A DNA stretch of 64,000 nt from positions 62,001 through 126,000 of the forward strand of contig CAZEWG010000002.1 of NCBI GenBank assembly GCA_964514485.1. Reading direction: 5' to 3'. Source of the stretch: JAEZAA01 sp964514485. GTDB taxonomy: Bacteria; Pseudomonadota; Gammaproteobacteria; Pseudomonadales; Oleiphilaceae. A program made the translations under genes and the position numbers. Below the pieces are notes generated by a model, which worked only from the letters and a program-made list of their open reading frames with translations, was not told where the DNA came from and ran no database searches. This document shows, one piece after another, positions 16,754 to 25,423 of the stretch. The first letter of the stretch is position 1. The number at the start of each line of letters is the position of its first letter.

Positions 16754-17887
16754 TCACTCCTGCTGCCCCGGTGTCAGCCTCAAGATCCGGCCATCGTTGT
16801 CATCGGTCAGGAGATAGAGGCTGCCGTCGGGAGCCTGCTCCACATCCCGAATGCGGGCGTCCATGGAAATTCGTTCCACTTCCGTGGCCTTGCGGCCATC
16901 AATTTCTACTCGCACCAGAGCCTGGGAGCTCAGGCCGCTAATCAGCAAACTCCCCTGCCAGCCGGAAAACAGCTCTCCGGTGTAGAAAATCATGCCTGAC
17001 GGCGAAATAACCGGGGTCCATTGCAGGAGCGCATCGATGAACTCCGGTTGGGTGGCAGGATCGGGGATCCTGCGCCCGTCGTAGTGGTTGCCCCAGCTGA
17101 CCTTGGGCCAGCCGTAATTGCTGCCCGCCTCAATGAGGTTGAGCTCGTCGCCACCGCGAGGTCCCATTTCCGTTTCCCACAGCTCGCCGGTTTGTGGGTG
17201 AATTGCCAAACCCTGCACATTACGGTGTCCATAGGACCAGATTTCCGGCTTGGCGTTGTCCTGCTTGATGAAGGGGTTGCTGGGGGGAATTCGGCCGTCG
17301 GGCTGGATGCGGATAATGGTGCCGAGGTGATCGGACAGGTTCTGGGCGGGATCCAGCTTGTTGCGATCACCCATGGAGAAAAACAGATGGCCGCCCCGGG
17401 AAAACACAATGCGCCCGCCAAAGTGAAGGCTGCCGTCGACCTTGGGTTCCTGTCGGAAAATGACCTGGAAATCCTGGAGCTGATCGTTCTGCAGGCGTCC
17501 CCGGCCCAGCACGGTGGAGGCTTTGCTGCCATCGGGCTCGGCATAGGAGAGATAGAGGTAGCCGTTGGTGGCGAAGTCCGGATCCAGCGCCACGTCGAGA
17601 AGCCCGCCTTGACCGGCGGCGAATACCTGGGGCGTTCCTGGAATAGGGGCTGACAGCTTGTGGTCGGTCCCCAGGATCCTTAACCGGCCTTCACGCTCGG
17701 TGACCAGAAGTCGGCCATCGGGGAGAAGCGCCATGCCCCAGGGGTGGCTCAGGCCTTCAGCCAGGGTTTCGACGGTATAGGTTCCGGTATCGGAAGAGAC
17801 GGAGTCCCGGGATTGTGCCCCCACAGGGGTGGCCATCAGGCAGAGCAGGCTAAAGAGGCCAGTGGTCAGGGCGGCGATGGGGTTCAT
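16754..17887 (-). CDS. PQQ-dependent aldose sugar dehydrogenase (YliI/Asd type)
   Basis: A 377-residue exported protein with a signal peptide ending near ATPVGAQS. It has the six-bladed propeller pattern of soluble PQQ sugar dehydrogenases: HPWGMALLPDGRLLVTER, GGLLDVALDPDFATNGYLY, HFGGRIVFSRGGHLFFSMGD and WETEMGPRGGDELNLIEAG. Homologues oxidise aldose sugars in the periplasm using PQQ supplied by the cell or environment. AAGGAG precedes the ATG. No PQQ synthesis genes are in the window, so cofactor supply cannot be judged. It may be transcribed with the SRPBCC gene upstream, although a strong terminator at 18005 separates them. Confidence 0.88.
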   Translation of the reverse strand: MNPIAALTTGLFSLLCLMATPVGAQSRDSVSSDTGTYTVETLAEGLSHPWGMALLPDGRLLVTEREGRLRILGTDHKLSAPIPGTPQVFAAGQGGLLDVALDPDFATNGYLYLSYAEPDGSKASTVLGRGRLQNDQLQDFQVIFRQEPKVDGSLHFGGRIVFSRGGHLFFSMGDRNKLDPAQNLSDHLGTIIRIQPDGRIPPSNPFIKQDNAKPEIWSYGHRNVQGLAIHPQTGELWETEMGPRGGDELNLIEAGSNYGWPKVSWGNHYDGRRIPDPATQPEFIDALLQWTPVISPSGMIFYTGELFSGWQGSLLISGLSSQALVRVEIDGRKATEVERISMDARIRDVEQAPDGSLYLLTDDNDGRILRLTPGQQE

Positions 17888-18004
17888 GGGCTGCTCCTTG
17901 ATATTAACAGGCGGCTTATCCGTTCGTCACCCGCGCTGAGCTGTTGCGAGGTCTCCATTAAGGATAGGGATGCTCAGCTTCCGGTCCCAGCTTCGAGCAA
18001 GCAG

Positions 18005-18028
18005 AAAAAGGGGCTGGCGCCCCTTTTT
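18005..18028. terminator. Rho-independent terminator after the SRPBCC gene
   Basis: AAAAAGGGGC pairs with GCCCCTTTTT around a four-base loop. The A/T ends make it competent in both directions. It lies 22 bases after the stop of the SRPBCC gene on the minus strand. Confidence 0.8.
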
Positions 18029-18050
18029 CATCGATGATATTGCTGCGGAT

Positions 18051-18518
18051 TCAGGCGCTGCCCGTGGCGCTGGCTACTTCGGCAGGCTGCTGTCGGGCGA
18101 GTTTTTTCAGGGCGAGCCGGATCGGGATTCCCGCCGCGGCTTTGAGCAGTAGGCCGGTAAAGGGAATCGGCAGCTTGGGCTCAAGCTCGATGGTGTAATG
18201 GACAATGGTTTTGCCTTGCACCTGGGCAAATGCAATGCGGCCTTTGTGGTTTTTGACCGGGGTGCCCTTGGTGACCCTGTATTCCATCAGCTCGTTGTTT
18301 TTGAAGGCCGTGACGGTTTCTTCAAAGGCCGGGACCGGAAAGGCCTCGATACGTCGGACGGCGCCCAGCCCGTTTTTATTCTTGCCGGTCGCGTCCACAA
18401 TCCGGGTCACCTTGGCATTGATCAGCTTGCCAAAGTTCTCGTGGTCGGTGAGTTGCTGAAAAACCCAGCTGATGGGGGCGTCATAGGACTGGAAGAGTTC
18501 AATATATTGCTTGGCCAT
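18051..18518 (-). CDS. SRPBCC family lipid/ligand-binding protein
   Basis: A 155-residue protein starting MAKQYIELFQSYDAPISWVFQQLTDHENFGKLI, the characteristic first strand and helices of the START/SRPBCC fold. The middle has a conserved RRIEAFPVPAFEETVTAF strand pair and the long C-terminal helix is Lys/Ala-rich. Members bind hydrophobic ligands or act as polyketide-cyclase-like enzymes; none can be chosen here. The ATG at 18518 has AGGA about nine bases upstream; the longer frame upstream runs through non-coding sequence. It is downstream of the TRAP operon by 128 bases on the same strand. Confidence 0.72.
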   Translation of the reverse strand: MAKQYIELFQSYDAPISWVFQQLTDHENFGKLINAKVTRIVDATGKNKNGLGAVRRIEAFPVPAFEETVTAFKNNELMEYRVTKGTPVKNHKGRIAFAQVQGKTIVHYTIELEPKLPIPFTGLLLKAAAGIPIRLALKKLARQQPAEVASATGSA

Positions 18519-18646
18519 GTGATCATCCTGATTCTTTGTTAGAGGCGTTGGTGCGCCTTGAGTTGTCGCAGTTTGGGGTTCGAAAGTCAACCGCCAGCAC
18601 CTGGAGCCGAGAGCGTCAGCTCCAGGTGGGGTGGTTGAAGTGGGCG

Positions 18647-20716
18647 TTAGGCGTAGAACAACAAGGGGACGAAGCCGACAATCACCAGGGTGGTGAGCAG
18701 CACCACCAGGGGTACCCACATATGTTCGAACCGCTTGAGCAGGGACGCATTGGGGCCCTGGTCCTGCAGGGCCAAGTCCCATTCCCGCGTGCCGACCACC
18801 AGTCGGGTTAACAGCTGGTTGAGGGCCACCGGAGGGCTGAGGTAGCCCAGTTCAAACGCCACCAGTGCGACCATCCAGAAGTGGATGGGGGCAATGCCAG
18901 ACTGAATGGCGTAGCTGGCGAAGGTTGCCGTCACCAGAATCACGGCCCCGAATGGGTCCATGAACATGCCGATTACCACCAGCAGCAGGATACTGATCAG
19001 CATCGCCACCCAGACCGAGCCCAGGGATTGTGGGAAGATCTGCTCGACGAGGTGTGATTTCTCGATCACGCCACCCAGACAAATGGACGCCATGATCAAC
19101 AGCAACAGGGCACCAATATGGATACTGGAGTCGGAGGCGGACTCGGACACCACGCCGGCGAAGGCCCTGATTCGGTGCTTCTTGGTTTGAAACAGGCGTT
19201 CATAGAACAGGATGCCGGTCAGCACAATGGGCAGGATGACGGGGGCGTTGTGCTCGTTGATTTGCAGGCCCAGGATCAGCTTGAAGCTGATGAGTACCGC
19301 GGCCACCGTTACCAGATAGGGCACCAGGGGCTTGAGGGCGGCCAGGGTTTCCCGTAGCGCTGTGTGGGGCGTGGTGGTGCCGACCAGACGGGCCGCTTTG
19401 CTCTTGCCCAGCACCAGGCCGCTGAAAATGGCTGCGGAAAGCAGGTAAATATAGAGCCCCCAGCCATAGAGCTGGTCGGTGGTGACCTCTTTATTGAGCG
19501 CGGCAATAATCACGATCAGCAGGCAGGGATTCAGCACCACCCCTAAACTGCCGGACATGGCGGTGGTGGAGAGGGACAGGGAACGATGGGCTCCGGCCCG
19601 GCGCATTTCATCATAGATCACACCCCCTACGGCCAGGATGAAAATACCCGAAGCGCCGGTAAAGGCGGTGGGCCAGGCGGTGGCGAAGATGATAATGGTT
19701 GCCAGGGCGGCCGGGGCCAGCTGCCAGGGCCGGAGCAGGTCAAAGCAGAGGGCTGGCAGGCGGGTGTGCTTCAGGGTCATGCCTACGAACACGTAGAGGC
19801 CGACGTTGATGAAAATATTGGCCAGGTTGGTGAGCTGGTTGATGAAAATCGCCACGCCCGCGGCATGGTTTTCAGCCAGGATCAGATAGGCGAACCCGAT
19901 CAGGGTCATGATGGCGTACAGCGGGGCGGCCAGTAAATCCTTGGTGCCCGCCTGTCGCAGGGCCGTCAAATCCTGTCGGATAATCCGGTACAGGGTGACC
20001 AGGATGAGCAGGGTAAAACCGGTCAGCCAGAAGAGCTGGATGGTAATCAGCGGGTCGTTGGGGTTAACCGACTTCAGAATCTGCCAGTAGCTGTAGAAGG
20101 AATAGGCAATGGCGCTATTGGCAAGCAGTTGCAGGACATTGGAAATCAGGCGCCGTGATTCGGATTCCGCCGGCAGCAGGGAAATGTGCTCGTTTTTCCA
20201 GCAGACCATCACCGCGCAGCCCAGCAGCATCAGTTGCAGAAGATACTTTTTGGCATCCAGGTTACTTAACAGAAAGTTGGCCAGTCCTTTCTCGAGCTCC
20301 TTATAGGTGATCAGGCTGGGGGTCAGCTGGGCGGCGATCTGCTGATAACGCTGGTGGGCCTGTTGGCACTGGGCGAGGTTGTTGAGCACCGACTGGCGCA
20401 CATCCCGCTCGTCCACTTCGTATTCGTCAAACAGAAAGGAATCTTCCGCCGCCAGCTCCATCTGGCGCTGCACTTCCCGATCCACATCAATGGTGGTGGA
20501 GCAGGTGGGTTCGGTGATGTTGGGGTTCAGGACGTAATAATCCTTCCACAGGGCCTCGCCCCAATACAGCAAGCGAGAGTGAAACGAATCCCCCAGCCCG
20601 ATCAGCACCGCCGCGCACAGCAGCAAAAAGACCATGGCGCCGGCAAGGCGAAGCCGTTGCCGGGCGGGTTGCGAGGTGACTTCCTGAACGGGCAGGACAT
20701 CCAGATTACGATCCAC
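18647..20716 (-). CDS. Fused TRAP transporter permease (DctQ-DctM-like)
   Basis: A 689-residue membrane protein with about 14-16 hydrophobic helices. The C-terminal two thirds is the DctM-type large permease: AFTGASGIFILAVGG, AMSGSLGVVLNPCLLIVI and GMFMDPFGAVILVT are its ion- and substrate-pathway signatures. The first part supplies extra helices equivalent to the small DctQ subunit and has an unusual soluble stretch of about 110 residues after the first helix (Glu/Gln-rich, about 50-160). TRAP systems import organic acids or similar solutes with sodium. It starts 6 bases after the solute-binding gene stop, so the two are one operon. Confidence 0.87.
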   Translation of the reverse strand: MDRNLDVLPVQEVTSQPARQRLRLAGAMVFLLLCAAVLIGLGDSFHSRLLYWGEALWKDYYVLNPNITEPTCSTTIDVDREVQRQMELAAEDSFLFDEYEVDERDVRQSVLNNLAQCQQAHQRYQQIAAQLTPSLITYKELEKGLANFLLSNLDAKKYLLQLMLLGCAVMVCWKNEHISLLPAESESRRLISNVLQLLANSAIAYSFYSYWQILKSVNPNDPLITIQLFWLTGFTLLILVTLYRIIRQDLTALRQAGTKDLLAAPLYAIMTLIGFAYLILAENHAAGVAIFINQLTNLANIFINVGLYVFVGMTLKHTRLPALCFDLLRPWQLAPAALATIIIFATAWPTAFTGASGIFILAVGGVIYDEMRRAGAHRSLSLSTTAMSGSLGVVLNPCLLIVIIAALNKEVTTDQLYGWGLYIYLLSAAIFSGLVLGKSKAARLVGTTTPHTALRETLAALKPLVPYLVTVAAVLISFKLILGLQINEHNAPVILPIVLTGILFYERLFQTKKHRIRAFAGVVSESASDSSIHIGALLLLIMASICLGGVIEKSHLVEQIFPQSLGSVWVAMLISILLLVVIGMFMDPFGAVILVTATFASYAIQSGIAPIHFWMVALVAFELGYLSPPVALNQLLTRLVVGTREWDLALQDQGPNASLLKRFEHMWVPLVVLLTTLVIVGFVPLLFYA

Positions 20717-20722
20717 GATGAC

Positions 20723-21718
20723 TTACTCCCGGTCGTCGGCTGAGCACTCGGAGGCCGCGCGGTTGGACATGCAACGGATCTGTCGCATGATGGTCAGCAT
20801 GGTGGGGTCGTAGGTGTCGTTTTCCCGTAGTTCAATGCGGTTTTGACGGAACATTTCCTGGTAACCGGCAATATCTTCCAGGGGAAGATCAATCCAGTAC
20901 TTGGGATCGATGCTGTCCTCGTGTTGCTTGATCAGCTTGAAGGCGTTGTCGAACAGTTTTTCGGCGTTGGTGCGGGAAAGTCGTTTGAACTCGTCGTTAA
21001 AGTCATTGCTGCGGGCGACCAGTTGCAAGGTCAGCTGAGCGAGGGGATAACGCACAATGCCCCCTTTGTCGCCCAGTCCCTTGTAGAGCTCATAGGCGTT
21101 ATAGGCCAGGGCAGGCGCATAGCAGATGTCGACGGAACCGTTGTTGAACTTGCCGCCGAAATCGGTGATGTCCGAGGGCACCACCGTGGCTCCCACATGG
21201 TTCACCATATGAATCGCGTCTTTCTGATAATCCAGGGTGGCAATGCGCTTACCGGCGAGTTCACCCACGGTGTCGATCGACCGGTCATTGACGAACAAAT
21301 AGCCCGCCCCCATGGGAATCAAACCCAGCACGGCGAATTTTCCGTCATCCAGATAGGCTTGGGCCTTGGGACGATTCAGGGCACGAATCAGGGTGCGCAG
21401 CTCTTCCGGGCCGGGAATGGCGCCTACGGCACTGACGGAGCCGCCAAACTTGGAGAAGGGGCGCAGGCGGATGTCGGTCGCGGCAACGATATCGCATTTG
21501 CCGGAAATAAAGTCGGCCACCGCCACACTTTCATCGGTATAGGGTGACAGGGACAGGTTAATTCCCGTCACGGACATATCGATGACATAGTCTTTCAGCA
21601 AGTTGAAGGCATCTCCATTGGCACCCAGGGGGTCGAAAACGCACAGTCGTTTGGTTTCGGCTGCCAGGGCAAGATTGGTCGTCACTATCAGCAAGATGGA
21701 GAACAGGATTTTCTTCAT
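20723..21718 (-). CDS. TRAP-associated solute-binding protein
   Basis: A 331-residue periplasmic protein with a cleavable signal (ending LALAAE). It has the two-lobe binding-protein pattern: an early VCVFDPLGANGD-like strand (here LCVFDPLGANGDAFNLLKDY), VADFISGKCDIVAATDIRLR, and VGELAGKRIATLDYQKDA in the hinge region. It resembles a class of putative solute-binding proteins found with fused TRAP permeases in marine gammaproteobacteria and not the classical DctP family. The ligand is unknown. It lies between the lipoprotein and the permease in one operon, with a 132-base leader that carries a strong stem-loop. Confidence 0.75.
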   Translation of the reverse strand: MKKILFSILLIVTTNLALAAETKRLCVFDPLGANGDAFNLLKDYVIDMSVTGINLSLSPYTDESVAVADFISGKCDIVAATDIRLRPFSKFGGSVSAVGAIPGPEELRTLIRALNRPKAQAYLDDGKFAVLGLIPMGAGYLFVNDRSIDTVGELAGKRIATLDYQKDAIHMVNHVGATVVPSDITDFGGKFNNGSVDICYAPALAYNAYELYKGLGDKGGIVRYPLAQLTLQLVARSNDFNDEFKRLSRTNAEKLFDNAFKLIKQHEDSIDPKYWIDLPLEDIAGYQEMFRQNRIELRENDTYDPTMLTIMRQIRCMSNRAASECSADDRE

Positions 21719-21809
21719 TGTTCTTTGCCTCCGTATGGCATTCGTTTTTATTAGTGCTGGCGTTAGGAGCTCGGGGTTTGGTGTTCAGCAGGGTAGCGCG
21801 TGAGGCCCG

Positions 21810-21830
21810 GGCCAGGCTGGTAGCCTGGCC
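21810..21830. other. Perfect stem-loop within the TRAP operon
   Basis: GGCCAGGCT pairs with AGCCTGGCC around a 3-base loop, within a larger GC-rich imperfect inverted repeat, in the 132-base gap between the lipoprotein gene and the solute-binding gene. It has no T tract. It could be a processing or mRNA-stability element that lets the binding protein be made in excess, but this is inference. Confidence 0.45.
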
Positions 21831-21850
21831 GTGGACCTCCGGGGCCCGTC

Positions 21851-22867
21851 TTAAAACAGGGCGTCCAGATCTTCTGCGTCATCCTCGACTTGAGGGGTGG
21901 CGGTTTTGCCCAGGCGACCAAATGGGGTGCGCTCGCCATGTTTGATGGTCCATTGACGGTCAGAAACCGCCTGAACATGGGAAATGGCGATGGCATCAAC
22001 CAGGGCGTATTCCGGTTTTGCCTGGAAGTTTGACTCGACCCGGGCCAGCGAGCGATTCAGCTCCGCTTCGTTGCCGGTGGTTTCGGCCATGATGGCCTGC
22101 AGGGCGATGGGAATACGCACGCCAAAGGCCAGGGATTTTTCGCTGCTGGTGTTCAAAAGCTCCCAGGTATCGAGATCCTTGTTGGGTTTGAGATCGGGCA
22201 GCAAAGTCCAGATGGCGGCACGAATGGAGGAAGGGGAACCGCCCCAGGCGTCATCGTCCAGACAATAGGAGGCGCGTACCGCCGCGGGTGCAATATTCCG
22301 CGGCACGCCAGCCGTCAGCTCCGCTCCTGAATCCGCCAAAATGGCCTGCAGGCCGGTTAACAGACCCAGCAGAAAGACCAGCTGGTCCTGGGGCTGTTTC
22401 AATTTGGGACATTTGGCCTCGCTATCCGTGTAGTCGTAGTTGTAGGCGGCCATGGCGCTTTCGAAGGTTTTCTTGCGCCGCTCGGCGGTCAGTTTCAGCC
22501 AGCGTTTTTGTTCGGTCCGGGCGTCTTTGGCCTCGTTGACCTGGCCGCTTTGCAGTGCGCGGATGGATCTCAGCTCGGCCGCCAGGGCGGATTGCTCGCT
22601 ACAGTTGGCCGAGAGCAGATACAGCAAGGACAGGGTTTCCAGACCGGTATCGGTCAGCGAGTTAAAGGTGCCGAACAGGGGTGACATGTTGGAGCCAAAA
22701 CGGCAGGTGACATCCACATCGGTGAGCTCGAGAATGTGGGGCGTGGCCACGCTGTCGCTGAAGTCTTCCATGACTTTGGCACCGACCGTATAGATCGGGT
22801 GGGAGCCACAGGCGGTCAACAGGGATGCCAGTGAGAGGGTGAGCAGGGACTTGGGCAGTTTTATCAT
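21851..22867 (-). CDS. Lipoprotein of the TRAP operon, TatT-like
   Basis: A 338-residue lipoprotein: signal and lipobox SLASLLTAC, with Cys20 as the likely lipidated residue. The rest is mainly helical with a middle part rich in Leu/Ala (TDTGLETLSLLYLL, AALRS-type helices) and an acidic C-terminus. Its size, lipidation and position before the binding protein recall TatT, the TPR-like lipoprotein found with some TRAP transporters, but I see no clean TPR motif, so this is a tentative assignment. GGAG lies seven bases before the ATG. It is the first gene of the operon and sits just downstream of two tandem-repeat arrays. Confidence 0.55.
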   Translation of the reverse strand: MIKLPKSLLTLSLASLLTACGSHPIYTVGAKVMEDFSDSVATPHILELTDVDVTCRFGSNMSPLFGTFNSLTDTGLETLSLLYLLSANCSEQSALAAELRSIRALQSGQVNEAKDARTEQKRWLKLTAERRKKTFESAMAAYNYDYTDSEAKCPKLKQPQDQLVFLLGLLTGLQAILADSGAELTAGVPRNIAPAAVRASYCLDDDAWGGSPSSIRAAIWTLLPDLKPNKDLDTWELLNTSSEKSLAFGVRIPIALQAIMAETTGNEAELNRSLARVESNFQAKPEYALVDAIAISHVQAVSDRQWTIKHGERTPFGRLGKTATPQVEDDAEDLDALF

Positions 22868-22978
22868 TGTTATGCTCCATATCGTCGAAATCGGGACTCA
22901 AGCGTAGCCGGGCCCCGGCGCATGTGCTGCCCTGGCGGGGTGACGACCAGGCAAGCACTGTTGCATGCCATACTACAT

Positions 22979-23026
22979 GGGCTTGAAATTACTTGGACTT
23001 GAAAGTACCTGGGCTTGAACGCTATC
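22979..23026. repeat. 16-bp tandem repeat, three units
   Basis: Three head-to-tail units share the core GGRCTTGAA: unit 1 at 22979-22994 ends ATTACTT, unit 2 at 22995-23010 ends AGTACCT, and unit 3 at 23011-23026 has diverged after the core. It sits about 110-160 bases before the TRAP lipoprotein start. Confidence 0.75.
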
Positions 23027-23100
23027 TGAAATAGTTGGCGTAAGCTTACCTAACCCGAGGCGAAGTCAAATTGGCCCGGGCGGCAGGTGTCTTGTGCATT

Positions 23101-23200
23101 TCGGACAATAAAACAGCGTGTCGGGCAATAAAACAGCGGGTCGGGCAATAAAGCAGCGTGTCGGACAAGAGAGCGGTGCGTTGGACAAGAGAGCAGCGCG
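23101..23200. repeat. 20-bp tandem repeat, five units
   Basis: Five contiguous 20-base units with consensus TCGGACAATAAAACAGCGTG. The first three units are nearly identical; units 4 and 5 change AATAAAA to AAGAGAG and drift at the end, so they form a second sub-type. There are no spacers, so it is not CRISPR. It lies between the old yellow enzyme stop and the TRAP operon. Confidence 0.9.
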
Positions 23201-23223
23201 GCAGGATCCGCGCTGGCAAAGAT

Positions 23224-23248
23224 GCGCCGGAAGGATTGTTCCCGGCGC
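23224..23248. terminator. GC-rich hairpin after the old yellow enzyme gene
   Basis: GCGCCGG pairs with CCGGCGC around an 11-base loop, 12 bases after the stop of the minus-strand flavin oxidoreductase gene. No T tract follows, so termination is uncertain. Confidence 0.4.
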
Positions 23249-23259
23249 CAGGAGGAGGA

Positions 23260-24333
23260 TCACTGGGGCTTGGCGCGCTCGTACTGCTTTGGCCAGTCGA
23301 TGTCGGCACCCAGGGTGTGAGCGGCATGCAGGGGCCAGTGGGGATCACGCAGGGACTCCCGGCCGAGCAGGACCACATCGGCCTGTCCGGTGACCAGGAC
23401 TTGTTCGGCCTGGGGAGCGCTGGTGATCAGTCCCACCGCCCCGGTTGGGATACCGGCTTCTCTGCGGATGGCTTCCGCAAAGGGAACCTGGAACCCGGGG
23501 CGGACTGGAATCTTGACGTCGGGGACCAGGGCACCGGTGGAGACATCAATCAGATCGATACCGATGTCTTTGAGCTGTTTACAAAACTCGATGGACTGCT
23601 CCAGATCCCAACCCCCTTTTACCCAGTCGGTGGCGGAGATGCGCACCAGCACCGGCAGATGCTCCGGCCAGGCTTCCCGGACGGCCTGGGCCACCCGTAA
23701 GGGGAGCCGCATCCGGTTCTCCAGGCTGCCGCCGTAGTCGTCTGTGCGCTGGTTCGACAGGGGCGACAGGAACTCGTGGAGCAGATAGCCGTGAGCGGCA
23801 TGGATCTCCACCACCTCAAAACCCGCAACCTGGCTGCGATGGGTGGCGGCCACGAAGTTTTCCACCAGCTGATCAATCTCTTCCAGGCTCATTTCCTGGG
23901 GCACCGGGGACTCCAGGTCGAATGGAATGGCCGAAGGAGCCAGCAGAGGACGCCAGCCGCCATCGGGCTCATCAATGGCATAACCGCCCGCCCAGGGAGC
24001 GGCGGTGGAGGCCTTGCGTCCGGCATGGGCCAACTGGATGGCCGGGACGGCGCCCTGGTCTTTCAGAAAGCGGGTGATCTGCTGGTAGGCCTGGGCCTGT
24101 TCATAATTCCAGATGCCGGCATCGGCCGGGCTGATCCGTCCCTCGGGGCTGATGGCAGTGGCCTCTTGGATAATACATCCGGCACCACCGACTGCGCGAC
24201 TGCCCAAATGCACCAGATGCCAATCGTTGGGCATGCCATCCTCGCAGGAGTATTGGCACATGGGAGCAATGAAAATGCGGTTTTTGAACTCCAGTTCACG
24301 CAGCTTCAGCTTGGAAAACAAAAGGGGCTTCAC
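23260..24333 (-). CDS. NADH:flavin oxidoreductase, old yellow enzyme family (YqjM/XenA-like)
   Basis: A 357-residue FMN-dependent ene-reductase. The N-terminal FKNRIFIAPMCQYSCEDG, with the Cys typical of the YqjM/XenA class, HLVHLGSRAVGGAG, the catalytic-face QLAHAGRKA, and FEVVEIHAAHGYLLHEFLSP are intact, as is the FMN-phosphate part LGRESLRDPHWPLH. Such enzymes reduce electrophilic alkenes, nitroesters or quinones with NAD(P)H. The gene is alone; 140 bases separate it from the protease gene upstream. Native substrate unknown. Confidence 0.92.
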   Translation of the reverse strand: MKPLLFSKLKLRELEFKNRIFIAPMCQYSCEDGMPNDWHLVHLGSRAVGGAGCIIQEATAISPEGRISPADAGIWNYEQAQAYQQITRFLKDQGAVPAIQLAHAGRKASTAAPWAGGYAIDEPDGGWRPLLAPSAIPFDLESPVPQEMSLEEIDQLVENFVAATHRSQVAGFEVVEIHAAHGYLLHEFLSPLSNQRTDDYGGSLENRMRLPLRVAQAVREAWPEHLPVLVRISATDWVKGGWDLEQSIEFCKQLKDIGIDLIDVSTGALVPDVKIPVRPGFQVPFAEAIRREAGIPTGAVGLITSAPQAEQVLVTGQADVVLLGRESLRDPHWPLHAAHTLGADIDWPKQYERAKPQ

Positions 24334-24473
24334 GTTCGTTTACCTCAGGTGAATAGACTGTGCGAAGAGCCCGCTTCAGTAGGAGCCTGTGCAAATGCAG
24401 GCGCTATTGGAGTGGACTCTAAAGATTATGAAGGCCGATGGTTTGTCCTAAACACAGGTTTTGAGCTCGACCA

Positions 24474-25196
24474 TCACCAGGGGGAATTGCCGAGTTCGCG
24501 TACCAGGCCGAAGGACGCTGTATTGATGATGGCGTGGGCGAAAATTGCCGGCCATAGAGTTTGCCAACGGAGCGTGAGGCAGGACAGGACGATGCCCATT
24601 AGGGTTGTTTGCAGTGTACCGACCCAGCCCTGGTAAAGGTGCCCCAGTCCGAACAGGAGAGAGGATAACAGTACCGGCCCCCAGGTGCCAGCGAACAGGT
24701 TGCGGGCCCGCTGGAGTAACAGGCCCCGTGCCAGGACTTCTTCGTAAAACCCGACAAACAGCATCATCAGCCCAATGGCCGGCAGGGACAGGTCCGGCGC
24801 GAGCAGGCCGGCAATATCGGTGAGATTCTGTTCGTGGCCCTGGATCTGGTCAGGTTGGATCCAGAACACCAGGGACACAAAGACGGCGTTGGCCAGAAAG
24901 ACCAGGAGTAGGGCAGCCAGCGTGCGTCCCAAGTCCTGAAAGCGGATCGGGCGCAGGCCAAGATGACGCCAGTGGTGTCCACGCCAGTGCAAAATGAGCT
25001 GGAGTCCAATGAGGAACACCAGCCCCTGAGCCAACAGGATGGCCAGCATGGGGAACTCAAGGCGCTCTGCCAGAAAGCCGCCCAGCCAGGCGGCGGATAA
25101 CCCGCCCAGACCCACCAGCAGCAGGGCCAGCACAATGTCGGTGATGGCTTGCCGGGCAGTGAGTATGCTGGGAGTCGTGGAGTCAGGTGTGGACAT
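24474..25196 (-). CDS. CPBP family intramembrane glutamic endopeptidase
   Basis: A 240-residue membrane protein with six to eight helices. The protease motifs are present in order: EEVLARG (Glu-Glu-x-x-x-Arg) near residue 152, FGLGH with the catalytic-site His, and HAIINT near the C-terminus. Bacterial members (Abi/CAAX-like) have been tied to bacteriocin immunity and other processes; nothing near this gene selects one. ATG 25196 is preceded by AGAGG. The gene is monocistronic as far as I can see. Confidence 0.88.
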   Translation of the reverse strand: MSTPDSTTPSILTARQAITDIVLALLLVGLGGLSAAWLGGFLAERLEFPMLAILLAQGLVFLIGLQLILHWRGHHWRHLGLRPIRFQDLGRTLAALLLVFLANAVFVSLVFWIQPDQIQGHEQNLTDIAGLLAPDLSLPAIGLMMLFVGFYEEVLARGLLLQRARNLFAGTWGPVLLSSLLFGLGHLYQGWVGTLQTTLMGIVLSCLTLRWQTLWPAIFAHAIINTASFGLVRELGNSPW

Positions 25197-25343
25197 GGGA
25201 GCCTCTCATGAAACAATCCCGTATTAATAGCATGAAGCGGGCTCGAATCACTAACGCGGCGGGGCAGCTGAGGTCAATGCGTCCAGGAAGGCGGCGGCCC
25301 GGGAGGAGCTGTCAGGCAGGGCTTTGGGGAGCGAGAAAACCTA

Positions 25344-25377
25344 GTGAGAGAGAAAGTCTGGCGAGAGAGAAATTCTG
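25344..25377. repeat. 17-bp direct repeat, two units
   Basis: GTGAGAGAGAAAGTCTG is followed directly by GCGAGAGAGAAATTCTG, with a degenerate fragment on either side. It lies in the 227-base gap after the Ig/FN3 lipoprotein gene, next to a short GGGC/GCCC inverted repeat that may serve as its terminator. Confidence 0.6.
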
Positions 25378-25423
25378 ACGAAAGAGGCTTGGGCTTCCAT
25401 GCCCAGGGGAGTTTCTTTAAGGG

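Larger units (their letters stand above)
22868..23259. other. Intergenic region upstream of the TRAP operon
   Basis: The 392 bases between the old yellow enzyme gene and the TRAP operon hold no convincing gene. They carry a 16-bp direct repeat (22979-23026), a 20-bp direct repeat in five copies (23101-23200) and a GC-rich hairpin (23224-23248). This is the likely promoter and control region of the TRAP operon. Confidence 0.6.

Noticed and set aside
23101..23200. Five 20-bp repeats considered as CRISPR
   Set aside because: Units are contiguous with no spacers, and no cas genes lie in the window.
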